NCBI GenBank assembly: GCA_946414505.1
Contig: CAMKOU010000006.1
Location: forward strand, 1-37,605
Direction: 5' to 3'
DNA from: an uncultured Clostridia bacterium
GTDB taxonomy: Bacteria > Bacillota > Clostridia > Oscillospirales > Acutalibacteraceae
DNA length: 37,605 nucleotides
This document shows, in pieces, positions 20,488 to 28,237 of the stretch. Position 1 is the first letter of the stretch, and each line of letters begins with the position of its first letter. The notes beneath the pieces are model-generated. The model saw only the letters and a list, made by a program, of their open reading frames with translations, was not told where the DNA came from and did not search any database. The position numbers and the translations under genes were made by a program.

Positions 20488-21675
20488 GTGGATGTTTTGT
20501 CTGTATTAAGGGACTTGGCGATCATCGTGATTTTTGCCAAGGTGTTCGGTTTGATTGCGCGCAAGCTGAAGGCGCCGCAGGTCGTCGGCGAGATCATCGC
20601 CGGTCTGCTGGTGGGGCCGAGCGTGCTGGGGATCGTCAAGCTCAACAGCTTTTTGGACATTTGCGCCGGCATCGGCGTGGTGCTGCTGATGTTTTCGGCA
20701 GGTTTGGGTACCAATCTCAAGCAGCTGCTGCACACGGGCGTCAGGGCGCTGCTGATTGCCTGCGCCGGTGTTTTGGTGCCGCTGATCGGCGGCACGCTGC
20801 TGTACATGGCGTTTTACGGCTTTGCCGCCGTGGGTACGCCGCAGTTTTTTACGGCGGTGTTTATCGGCGTGATTATGACCGCCACCAGCGTGTCCATCAC
20901 CGTGGAAACGCTGAAAGAGTTGGGCAAGCTGCAAACCGAGCTGGGCACCACCATTCTCAGCGCGGCGATTATCGACGACGTGATCGGCATTTTGGTGCTG
21001 ACGTTTGTCATCGGCTTTAAAAATCCCGACAGCAACCCGGGCTTTGTGGCGCTGAGCACGCTGGCGTTTTTTGCGCTTTCCATTATATTGGGCTTTGTCA
21101 TTTACAAGGTGTTTAAGGTGATTGACAAGCGCTGGCCGCACACGCGGCGCATTCCCATTCTGGCGCTGGCGCTGTGCTTCGGTCTGAGTTATGTGGCGGA
21201 AAAGTATTTCGGCATCGCCGACATCACCGGCGCGTATGTGGCAGGCATCATCCTGTCGCGGCTGCACGATGCGGACTATATAGAGGAAAAGATGGACATC
21301 AATTCCTATATGATCTTCGGTCCCATTTTCTTCGCGAGCATCGGCTTGAAAACGCACATCGAGGGCATCACCTGGGAGCTGGTGCTGTTTTCGGCGGCGT
21401 TCGTGGCGGTGGCGCTGGTGGCAAAAATCATCGGCTGCGGCGCCATGTCGCGGCTGTGCGGCTTTAGGGGCACCGACACGCTGAAAATCGGCGTGGGCAT
21501 GATGACGCGCGGCGAGGTGGCGCTGATCGTCGCCCAGCGCGGACTGACCGAGGGCATGATCAGCTCGGCGTACTTTACCTCGGTGATCCTGCTGATCATC
21601 GTGTCGAGCATTCTGACGCCGATCCTTTTAAAATTGTTATACGCCAAGGATAAAAAACCGGTTGAGGCAGCGTAG
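20488..21675 (+). CDS. Kef/NapA-type cation:proton antiporter (CPA2)
   Basis: A 395-residue membrane protein of the CPA2 family, exchanging Na+ or K+ for protons. About twelve hydrophobic segments, with LKAPQVVGEIIAGLLVGPS near the N-terminus (read as LKAPQVVGEII, AGLLVGPS), the transport-site pair Asp-Asp in SAAIIDDVIGILVL, and MMTRGEVALIVAQRGL near the end. No TrkA-N or TrkA-C regulatory domain follows, unlike KefB/KefC. I chose GTG 20488: AAAGGAG at 20471-20477 is 10 bases upstream of it but only one base from the in-frame ATG at 20479. It stands alone. Its terminator begins inside the last codons. Confidence 0.88.
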   Translation: MDVLSVLRDLAIIVIFAKVFGLIARKLKAPQVVGEIIAGLLVGPSVLGIVKLNSFLDICAGIGVVLLMFSAGLGTNLKQLLHTGVRALLIACAGVLVPLIGGTLLYMAFYGFAAVGTPQFFTAVFIGVIMTATSVSITVETLKELGKLQTELGTTILSAAIIDDVIGILVLTFVIGFKNPDSNPGFVALSTLAFFALSIILGFVIYKVFKVIDKRWPHTRRIPILALALCFGLSYVAEKYFGIADITGAYVAGIILSRLHDADYIEEKMDINSYMIFGPIFFASIGLKTHIEGITWELVLFSAAFVAVALVAKIIGCGAMSRLCGFRGTDTLKIGVGMMTRGEVALIVAQRGLTEGMISSAYFTSVILLIIVSSILTPILLKLLYAKDKKPVEAA

Positions 21676-21692
21676 CCTCAACCGTTTTTTTT
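21659..21692 (+). terminator. Terminator overlapping the antiporter stop codon
   Basis: A 10-bp stem (CGGTTGAGGC / GCCTCAACCG, arms 21659-21668 and 21675-21684) followed by eight T. The loop is AGCGTA, so the stop codon TAG (21673-21675) lies at the loop's edge and the last codons form the left arm. Confidence 0.9.
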
Positions 21693-21751
21693 GAGAGTGA
21701 AGAGTGGAATGTAAGTCGCTTCGCGCGGTATGCGATGCCACGGTCGGCGTA

Positions 21752-23659
21752 TTATGCCAAAATGATCTCCAGCTGCTCGGTGTTTAGATCGCGCGTGCAC
21801 GGCGCCGGGCGGCACAGCGGAAGCGAAGCGCCCTTTTTCAAAAACAGTGGCACCTCGTTGAGCGCGACCCGGATATAATGCAGTCCCTTGCCGAGCGACC
21901 GCTTTTCCACGCGCGTGCCGCTGAGCTTGAGAAGCGTCATGTCCTCGGGCAAATACACGGTTCTGCCGTTGGCGTTTTGCTCGTACACCGGCGCGATCAT
22001 GCACTCGTCGCCGAGCATCAGCTGGGTTTCGCACTCACGCGCGATGGGATCGCCCGGGTAGTCGAACGACAGCGGACGGAACAGCAGATCGTCGTTGTCG
22101 CGCGCCTTGACAAAGGTGTTGTATAAATACGGGATCAGGCGGTAGCGCACCTGAATGACGTCGCGGAAGTCCTCGGGATGCTCAAAGCGGTACGCCTCCT
22201 GGTCACGGGTGCCGAGCGCGGAATGGTTGCGCATCAGCGGCGTAAACACGCCCAGCGCCAAAAAGCGCAGCACCAAATCGCGCGTGGCGTTGTCGTTGAA
22301 GCCGCCCAGATCGGCGCCGCAGTACAAAAAGCCGCACATGTTCGCCGCCGGCAGCATTTTCAGGCACAGCAGGATATGCGACCACCACGAATGATTGTCG
22401 CCGAACCAGATGCCGGCGCAGCGGTGGGCGCCCACATAGGACGCGCGCGAAAACAGCAAAATATTGCCGCTGCCCGCCGTTTGCTCAAAATACTCGCCTG
22501 CCGCCCGGGTCATGTTGGCGCCGTACAGGTTGTGCACGCGCTGATGGTTGACCTGCTCGTTTCCGATGGTGTGATAGATCGTCGCGTAATCCTCCTGCGC
22601 GTTGGACAGCCCGGCAAAGGTGTCCTTTAAGGCGAAAAAGCGGCTCAGATCCAGATTTTCGCCCTGCAGCTCCGCCGCCTTTTCCAGCGCGTTTTGCACG
22701 CCCTCCGCGGAATAGAACAGCGCCGGCTCGTTCATGTCGTTCCAAAAGCCGTCGATGCCCATATCGAGCAGGGCTTGGTATTTCGCGCCGAACCACTGCC
22801 GCACGGCAGGCTGCATAAAATCGGGAAAGGCGCACATGCCCGGCCATACGCCGGCTTCAAATATACTGCCGTCCTCTTTTTTGCAGAAGTAGCCGTTTTG
22901 CACGCCCTCCTCATAAACGCTGTAGCCCTCCTCCTTTTTCACGCCCGCGTCGATGATCGGGATCAGGTGGACGCCCTGCTCCTTTTTGGCGCGGACAAAG
23001 GCGGCAAAATCGGGAAAGGCTTCCTCGTTCACCGTAAAATCCTTGTACCGATCCATGTAGTCGATGTCGAGATACACACAGTCGAGCGGAATATCCGCCG
23101 CGCGGTAGCCCTCGATCACACTGTCCACGGCGGCGGCGTCCGGGTAGCTCCAGCGGCTTTGCTGGTAGCCGAACGCCCACAGCGGCGGCAGATAGCTTTT
23201 ACCGATCACGGAGCGGAATTCGCGCACGATCTCGCGCGGACTGCCGCCGCGGATCAGGTAGATATCCGCATCCGTGCCGTCCACGGTCACGCCTGCCACA
23301 TCCTGCCGGGTGTAGCCGATGTCCCAGCGGATCCGCGCCGGAAAATCGACAAACAGCCCAAAGCACTCGGCGCCGCTGTACAGCAAAAAATTGTGCGCGG
23401 CATACAGCGACTGCTTGGTTTCGGTGTGAAACGGGTCGTCGCTGCAATAGCTTTCATACACCCAGCCGCGCTTGTTGATGCCGCGCGGCGCTTCGCCCAA
23501 GCCGTACACGATCGCGTCCGGCTCCATGGGAAACGCAAACCGCAGCTGTTCGTTTTCCACATCATGGGCAAACGGAAACTCGTCCATCGGAAACGGCACC
23601 AGCACCCGCGTCACCGCACCGGTGGCGATCGGCTTGCCGCTTGTGTATTTGGTAATCAT
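21752..23659 (-). CDS. Glycoside hydrolase family 31 (alpha-glucosidase-like)
   Basis: A 635-residue enzyme releasing sugars from alpha-glycosides. It has the N-terminal beta-sandwich (VYGLGEAPRGINKRG) and the catalytic barrel with PPLWAFGYQQSRWSY, DCVYLDIDYMDRYKDFT (split: DCVYLDIDYM, DRYKDFT), nucleophile Asp in DGFWNDMNEPALF and the acid/base region RASYVGAHRCAGIWFGDNHS in parts (RASYVGAHR, IWFGDNHSWW). No signal peptide, so it is probably intracellular, acting on imported oligosaccharides. Members cover alpha-glucosidase, alpha-xylosidase and other activities; I cannot choose further. No sugar transporter or regulator lies next to it. ATG 23659 is 7 bases after GGGGG; a GTG one codon earlier is possible. 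Divergent from the asparagine synthetase gene. Confidence 0.9.
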   Translation of the reverse strand: MITKYTSGKPIATGAVTRVLVPFPMDEFPFAHDVENEQLRFAFPMEPDAIVYGLGEAPRGINKRGWVYESYCSDDPFHTETKQSLYAAHNFLLYSGAECFGLFVDFPARIRWDIGYTRQDVAGVTVDGTDADIYLIRGGSPREIVREFRSVIGKSYLPPLWAFGYQQSRWSYPDAAAVDSVIEGYRAADIPLDCVYLDIDYMDRYKDFTVNEEAFPDFAAFVRAKKEQGVHLIPIIDAGVKKEEGYSVYEEGVQNGYFCKKEDGSIFEAGVWPGMCAFPDFMQPAVRQWFGAKYQALLDMGIDGFWNDMNEPALFYSAEGVQNALEKAAELQGENLDLSRFFALKDTFAGLSNAQEDYATIYHTIGNEQVNHQRVHNLYGANMTRAAGEYFEQTAGSGNILLFSRASYVGAHRCAGIWFGDNHSWWSHILLCLKMLPAANMCGFLYCGADLGGFNDNATRDLVLRFLALGVFTPLMRNHSALGTRDQEAYRFEHPEDFRDVIQVRYRLIPYLYNTFVKARDNDDLLFRPLSFDYPGDPIARECETQLMLGDECMIAPVYEQNANGRTVYLPEDMTLLKLSGTRVEKRSLGKGLHYIRVALNEVPLFLKKGASLPLCRPAPCTRDLNTEQLEIILA

Positions 23660-23733
23660 CACATATCCCCCTATCGTTCTGTAAAAAGCGGTTCACGCAC
23701 AGCTGACCGCTCTGACTGTTTCTTACTACCTAA

Positions 23734-23762
23734 AGTATACCGCAAAAAACGGCAACATTCAA
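23734..23762 (-). promoter_or_regulatory. Promoter of the GH31 gene
   Basis: On the minus strand: TTGAAT (complement of 23757-23762), a 17-base spacer, TATACT (complement of 23734-23739). Confidence 0.65.
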
Positions 23763-23785
23763 CACAAAAAATCGTGCTGTGACGG

Positions 23786-23814
23786 TTGAATTTGCTGTCA
23801 AAATATGGTATACT
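23786..23814 (+). promoter_or_regulatory. Promoter of the asparagine synthetase gene
   Basis: TTGAAT (23786-23791), a 17-base spacer, TATACT (23809-23814). The -35 and -10 hexamers are identical to those of the divergent GH31 promoter, the two -35 boxes being 23 bases apart. Confidence 0.7.
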
Positions 23815-23854
23815 GAAACAGTGTATAAAATATCCTTTGAAAGGGGTTTGCCAT

Positions 23855-26800
23855 ATGTGTGGTATTTGCGGCTTTACAGGCGCGCTTGACAACCGTGACG
23901 ACGTCATCAAACGCATGACGGAGGTCATCACCCACCGCGGTCCCGATTCGGATGGCTTTTTCAGCGACGAAACCATTGCCATGGGCTTTCGCCGGCTGTC
24001 GATCATCGACCTGGAAACGGGACACCAGCCTATTTATAATGAAGACAAAACCTTGGTGCTCACCTTTAACGGCGAGATCTACAACTACAAACAGCTTCGC
24101 GAGGAGCTGACGGCCAAGGGTCACCGCTTTGCCACCGAGTCTGACAGCGAAGTGCTGGTGCACGGCTTTGAGGAATGGAAAGAGGATCTGCTGCCCCGTT
24201 TGCGCGGCATGTTTGCATTTGCCGTTTACAACACGGCGGACAAGTCTGTGTTTATCGCGCGCGATCCGTTTGGCATCAAGCCGCTGCACTACACGCAAAT
24301 CGGCAACGATTTTGTGTATGCGTCCGAAATCAAAAGCATTTTGGAGCACCCCAAATTTGAAAAGCGCTTCAACCGCCGCGCGCTCGACACCTATCTGTCC
24401 TATCAGTACGCGCTGCCGCCCGACACCTTTTTTGAAGAGGTGTACTGCCTGCTGCCCGGCCACTATCTGTGGTTCCAAAACGGCGCGGTGGAAACCTTCC
24501 GCTACTTTGAGCCGCGCTTCCGTCCCGACAACAACATGACCGAGGACGAGGCGGTGGAAAAGATCGAGAAGGTGTTTGAGGAATCCATCAACGCCCACAA
24601 GATCGCCGACGTTGAGGTTGGCTGCTTTTTGTCCTCGGGCGTGGATTCCAGCTATGTGTCCACCTATTTTTCGGGTCAAAAAACCTTTACCGTGGGCTTT
24701 GATTACGGTGAAAAATACAACGAGATCAGCTGGGCGGAAAGCCTGAGCAAGCTGATCGACGTGGAACACCACACCCACCTGATCTCCGGCGCGGAGTTTT
24801 GGGACGCAGTGCCCACCGTGCAGTACTATATGGATCAGCCGCTCGCCGATCCGTCGTGCGTGGCGCTGTATTTTGTGTCGCGGCTCGCTTCGCAGTATGT
24901 CAAGGTCGTGCTGTCGGGCGAAGGCGCCGACGAGCTGTTCGGCGGCTACACCTGCTACAACGACCCGCGCGTGTTCAAGGTTTACCAAACCCTTGTGCCG
25001 CACTTTTTGCGCAAGGCGCTGCGTGCCATCGCGCGCAAGCTGCCCGACATCAAGGGGCGCGACTATGTGATCCGCGCCTGCGACAAGCTGGAGGATCGCT
25101 ACATCGGCAACGCCTTTATGTACGACCTCAAGGAAAAACAACAGATCCTCAAGGAGCCTGCCATCGCCACCGCGCCGCAGCGCTATGCGCGCAAGCACTA
25201 CTACCGCAGCCGCCGCTACGACGATGTGACCAAAATGCAGTATCTCGACATCAATTTGTGGCTGACGGGCGACATTTTGCTGAAAGCCGACCGCATGAGC
25301 ATGGCGAACTCGCTGGAGCTGCGCGTGCCGTTCCTCGACAAAGAGGTGTTCAAGGTCGCGTCCTCGCTGCCCACCAATTTGCGCGTCAACAAGCACAACA
25401 CCAAATATGCCCTGCGCAAGGCGGCGGCAAAGCACATGCCCGAATCCACCGCCGAAAAAGAAAAGCTCGGCTTTCCGGTGCCCACGCGTGTGTGGCTGCG
25501 CGAAGAAAAATACTACAACATCGTGCGCGACCGCTTTGAAAGCGCGACCGCCGAAAAATTCTTTAACACCGAAGCGCTGACCGAGTGGCTTGACCAGCAT
25601 TTCAGCGGAAAAGAGGACAACAGCCGCCGCGTTTGGACGGTGTATGTGTTCTTGGTGTGGTATGATATCTACTTTAACGAAAACAATCCCCGCGCCGAAA
25701 AGCCTGCCAACCGTCTGGACGAGCTGAAAGCAGCCGCCGAAGCGGTGCGCGCTGGAAAGGCTGCGCCCGCCGAAGCACCGGCGGAGGAAGCAGCAGAGGA
25801 AGCTCCGGCAGAGGCAACGGCGGACAAGTCCATGCCGGCTTTGACGCCTGCCCTGGGAGTCGCCGCCGCAGCCGGCGCTGTTGCGACCGGCGCTGCCGAT
25901 GAAATCACCGAGGATGTGTTTGACGAGGGCATCGACGACATCGAGGTAGACGAGGAAGCGGCGAATATCGACGATAACGAGGGCTGGGAAGCCGCGTTTG
26001 AAGCGCCGCTGCCCGAGGATGCGCCGGAGGACAACGCAGAAGAAACAACAGCCGCTAACGATAACACGGCGGAAGCCGCACCCGAGGCATACGACAACGG
26101 GGAAGCCGAGCCCGAAGAATATGACGACGAGAACGCCGAGTCTGAGGAATACTACGACGAGGAAGCGGAGCCCGAGGAATATTACGACGAGGAAGCCGAA
26201 TTCGAGGAATACTACGACGACGGGGAAACCGAACCCGAGGAATATTACGACGACGGGGAAGCGGAACCCGAGGAATACTACGACGAGGAAACCGAGCCCG
26301 AAGAATATTACGAAGAAGACGGCGAGCCCGAAGAATATTACGATGACGAGGAAGCTGAGCCCGAAGAATATTACGATGACGGGGAAGCGGAACCCGAAGA
26401 ATATTACGACGACGGGGAAGCGGAGCCCGAGGAATATTACGACGAGGAAGCCGAATTCGAGGAATACTACGATGACGGGGAAGCGGAATCCGAGGAATAC
26501 TACGACGAGGAAACCGAGCCCGAAGAGTATTACGATGAAGACGGCGAGCCCGAAGAATACGACGACGAGGAAGCCGGATCCGAGGCATACGACGGCGCAT
26601 ATGATGCGTCGGCAGAAGAATACTACGACGACACAGACGACGCCGATGCCGAGGAATATTGGGACGAAGACGCCGAGACGACCGGCGCTGCCGAATCCGG
26701 GGACGACGATTTCGACGACACCAAATACGACGAGGATGACTCCGATACGTATTGGGACGACGAGGCTTCCGAAAACGAAGCATACGAAGACGCTGACGGG

Positions 26801-27580
26801 GAAGAAGACGCAGACGAGGCAACCGAAGAAGCTAACGGGGACACCGCGTTCCAAATCATTGAGCCGGAAATTATCGAAGAAAACGGCGAGGAATTTATTG
26901 ACATCTCTGTGTTCAGCTCCGGCAAGGTACAGCTGAAACCCGAACCGACGCCGCCACCCTCCCATTCCGTATTGGGCGACATTCCGTTTTTGTCCCGCTT
27001 TTTCAACAGAAAAAAACACAAATCCGCCGTGCAGGAGGAGGCGCCGCTGAACGACGCGTTCGAGGAGGAAGTGTTTGAGGAAGAAGCGCCCGAAGACGAG
27101 TTGACGGAAGACGCAGCTGCGGACAGCGAAATGCCGGACGAGGAAGCGCTTGACGAAGAAGCGTATGACGACGAGGAAGCGCTTGACGAAGAAACGTATG
27201 ACGAGGACGAGCCGGTGGAAGAAGAAGTATACGACGAGGAAGCGCCGGACGAAGAAGCGTATGACGACGACGGGGAACCGGAGGAAGAAGCGTATGACGA
27301 CGAGGCGCCTGCTGAGGACGACGCTTTGACAGAAGAGGACTATGCGGACGCAGCTGCCCCGGAGGAAACAGACGATTTTGCGGATGATTTTGCGGAATAC
27401 GAGGATGCGTTAGACATTGACGAAGTCGCCGGCGAAGGAGCCGCCGCCCCCGTTTCACCGCAGGAGCAAATGCAGATGGCGATCGACAGCATTGAAAAGC
27501 GCGCCAAAAACCTTTCCGAGCCAAACATCATGTCGGATGAAGCCGTCAGCCAAATCCGTTTCTTTGGCGACGACGAATAA
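23855..27580 (+). CDS. asnB: Asparagine synthetase (glutamine-hydrolysing) with long acidic repeat tail
   Basis: A 1241-residue protein, about twice the usual length. Residues 1-610 are an apparently complete class II amidotransferase-type asparagine synthetase: catalytic Cys2 in MCGICGF, THRGPDSDG, RLSIIDLETGHQPI, FNGEIYNY, the ATP-binding SSGVDSSY, SGEGADELFGGY and RADRMSMANSLELRVPF in parts (ADRMSMA, SLELRVPFLD). It makes asparagine from aspartate, glutamine and ATP. After WYDIYFNENN the frame continues for about 630 residues: an Ala/Glu stretch, about sixteen EPEEYYDDGEA-like units, a short less acidic island with the basic FLSRFFNRKKHKS, a second acidic repeat block and a final SPQEQMQMAIDSIEKRAKNL helix. 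The tail must be disordered and highly negative; its role is unknown. ATG 23855 follows AAAGGGG; the earlier frame overlaps the promoter. Confidence 0.92.
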   Translation: MCGICGFTGALDNRDDVIKRMTEVITHRGPDSDGFFSDETIAMGFRRLSIIDLETGHQPIYNEDKTLVLTFNGEIYNYKQLREELTAKGHRFATESDSEVLVHGFEEWKEDLLPRLRGMFAFAVYNTADKSVFIARDPFGIKPLHYTQIGNDFVYASEIKSILEHPKFEKRFNRRALDTYLSYQYALPPDTFFEEVYCLLPGHYLWFQNGAVETFRYFEPRFRPDNNMTEDEAVEKIEKVFEESINAHKIADVEVGCFLSSGVDSSYVSTYFSGQKTFTVGFDYGEKYNEISWAESLSKLIDVEHHTHLISGAEFWDAVPTVQYYMDQPLADPSCVALYFVSRLASQYVKVVLSGEGADELFGGYTCYNDPRVFKVYQTLVPHFLRKALRAIARKLPDIKGRDYVIRACDKLEDRYIGNAFMYDLKEKQQILKEPAIATAPQRYARKHYYRSRRYDDVTKMQYLDINLWLTGDILLKADRMSMANSLELRVPFLDKEVFKVASSLPTNLRVNKHNTKYALRKAAAKHMPESTAEKEKLGFPVPTRVWLREEKYYNIVRDRFESATAEKFFNTEALTEWLDQHFSGKEDNSRRVWTVYVFLVWYDIYFNENNPRAEKPANRLDELKAAAEAVRAGKAAPAEAPAEEAAEEAPAEATADKSMPALTPALGVAAAAGAVATGAADEITEDVFDEGIDDIEVDEEAANIDDNEGWEAAFEAPLPEDAPEDNAEETTAANDNTAEAAPEAYDNGEAEPEEYDDENAESEEYYDEEAEPEEYYDEEAEFEEYYDDGETEPEEYYDDGEAEPEEYYDEETEPEEYYEEDGEPEEYYDDEEAEPEEYYDDGEAEPEEYYDDGEAEPEEYYDEEAEFEEYYDDGEAESEEYYDEETEPEEYYDEDGEPEEYDDEEAGSEAYDGAYDASAEEYYDDTDDADAEEYWDEDAETTGAAESGDDDFDDTKYDEDDSDTYWDDEASENEAYEDADGEEDADEATEEANGDTAFQIIEPEIIEENGEEFIDISVFSSGKVQLKPEPTPPPSHSVLGDIPFLSRFFNRKKHKSAVQEEAPLNDAFEEEVFEEEAPEDELTEDAAADSEMPDEEALDEEAYDDEEALDEETYDEDEPVEEEVYDEEAPDEEAYDDDGEPEEEAYDDEAPAEDDALTEEDYADAAAPEETDDFADDFAEYEDALDIDEVAGEGAAAPVSPQEQMQMAIDSIEKRAKNLSEPNIMSDEAVSQIRFFGDDE
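26102..26592 (+). repeat. Tandem acidic repeats within the asnB tail
   Basis: About sixteen imperfect units of 27-33 bases encoding E-[AT]-E-P-E-E-Y-Y-D-[DE]-[GE]-type peptides. Spellings alternate (GAATATTAC and GAATACTAC), so units have diverged at silent sites. A longer block is itself duplicated: the AEFEEYYDDGE unit and the ETEPEEYY...EDGEPEEY pair each occur twice in the same order. Confidence 0.9.
27140..27303 (+). repeat. Second acidic repeat block of the asnB tail
   Basis: Imperfect units encoding variants of EEALDEEAYDD (DEEALDEEAYDD, DEEALDEETYDE, EEEVYDEEAPDEEAYDDD in parts). They differ from the first block by having one Tyr per unit and Ala/Leu instead of Pro-Glu. Confidence 0.75.
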
Positions 27581-27606
27581 CCGCCCGTTTCAAAAAGTAT
27601 AACTGC

Positions 27607-27635
27607 CTAAAGGCGCACCGCGTGTGCGCCTTTAG
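27607..27635 (+). terminator. Hairpin after asnB
   Basis: A perfect 12-bp stem (CTAAAGGCGCAC / GTGCGCCTTTAG, arms 27607-27618 and 27624-27635) 26 bases after the asnB stop. No T run follows on the plus strand, so it may be a weak terminator or an mRNA 3'-end stabiliser. Confidence 0.5.
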
Positions 27636-27674
27636 CGCGCGACTATATTTACAGAACCCTTTCGGAGGTATCGT

Positions 27675-28220
27675 ATGCAATTAACGGAAACAACCCTGTC
27701 ATCCAAGGAGATTTTCAGCGGCAAAATTTTGCACGTCACCCACGACGAGGTCGCGCTGGAGGACGGCACCCATGCCCTGCGCGAGGTGGTGCGGCATCCG
27801 GGCGGCGTGTGCGTGGCGGCGATCGACAAGGACAACAACCTGCTGTTTGTGCGCCAGTTCCGCTACCCCTACGGCGAGGTCGTGCTGGAGCTGCCTGCCG
27901 GCAAGCTGGAAAAGGGCAGCACGCCGCTGGAAAACGGCAAGCGCGAGCTGCTGGAGGAAACCGGCGCCGTCGGCTATTCCTATATTTCGCTGGGACAGGT
28001 GTACCCCTCTCCCGGCTATACCGACGAGATCATTCATTTGTACGCCTGCCGCGTGCAGGAAGTGGGCGACGCGCAGCCCGACGCAGGCGAGTTTTTGCAC
28101 GTAGAGCGTATCCCCTTTTTAACGGCGGCGGAAATGGTGCTCAATAACCGCGTGTTTGACGCCAAAACCCAAATCGCCGTGCTGAAAGCCGCCGCACTGC
28201 TGCAAAGCGGACAGATTTAA
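27675..28220 (+). CDS. Nudix hydrolase, ADP-ribose pyrophosphatase-like
   Basis: A 181-residue protein of the ADP-ribose pyrophosphatase branch of Nudix enzymes, which split ADP-ribose and related nucleoside diphosphates. It has the branch's VVRHPGGVCVAAID and FVRQFRYPYGEVVLELPAG and the Nudix box GKLEKGSTPLENGKRELLEETGA (in parts GKLEKGS, GKRELLEETG). The REx2EE core that binds metal is intact. The first Glu of the box (Gx5E) is Ser, a mild deviation. The Y-P-S-P-G-Y-T-D segment after the box is typical of ADP-ribose hydrolases. CGGAGG precedes ATG 27675. RibF starts 17 bases downstream, so the two are co-transcribed; both act on adenine dinucleotide-type compounds. Confidence 0.88.
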   Translation: MQLTETTLSSKEIFSGKILHVTHDEVALEDGTHALREVVRHPGGVCVAAIDKDNNLLFVRQFRYPYGEVVLELPAGKLEKGSTPLENGKRELLEETGAVGYSYISLGQVYPSPGYTDEIIHLYACRVQEVGDAQPDAGEFLHVERIPFLTAAEMVLNNRVFDAKTQIAVLKAAALLQSGQI

Positions 28221-28237
28221 AGGACATCACACAGCGT

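Noticed and set aside
20225-20807. Minus-strand frames near the antiporter promoter
   Set aside because: They have no ribosome site and unconvincing composition, and they overlap the antiporter promoter and coding region.
26102-26592. CRISPR-like array suggested by regular short repeats
   Set aside because: The repeats are contiguous with no unique spacers, translate in frame to acidic peptides and lie inside asnB.
23798-27019. Minus-strand open frame of 1073 codons opposite asnB
   Set aside because: It is the complement of the catalytic and repeat regions; the Phe/Val/Gly-rich repeats are the antisense of Glu/Asp/Tyr codons. No start signal or family is visible.
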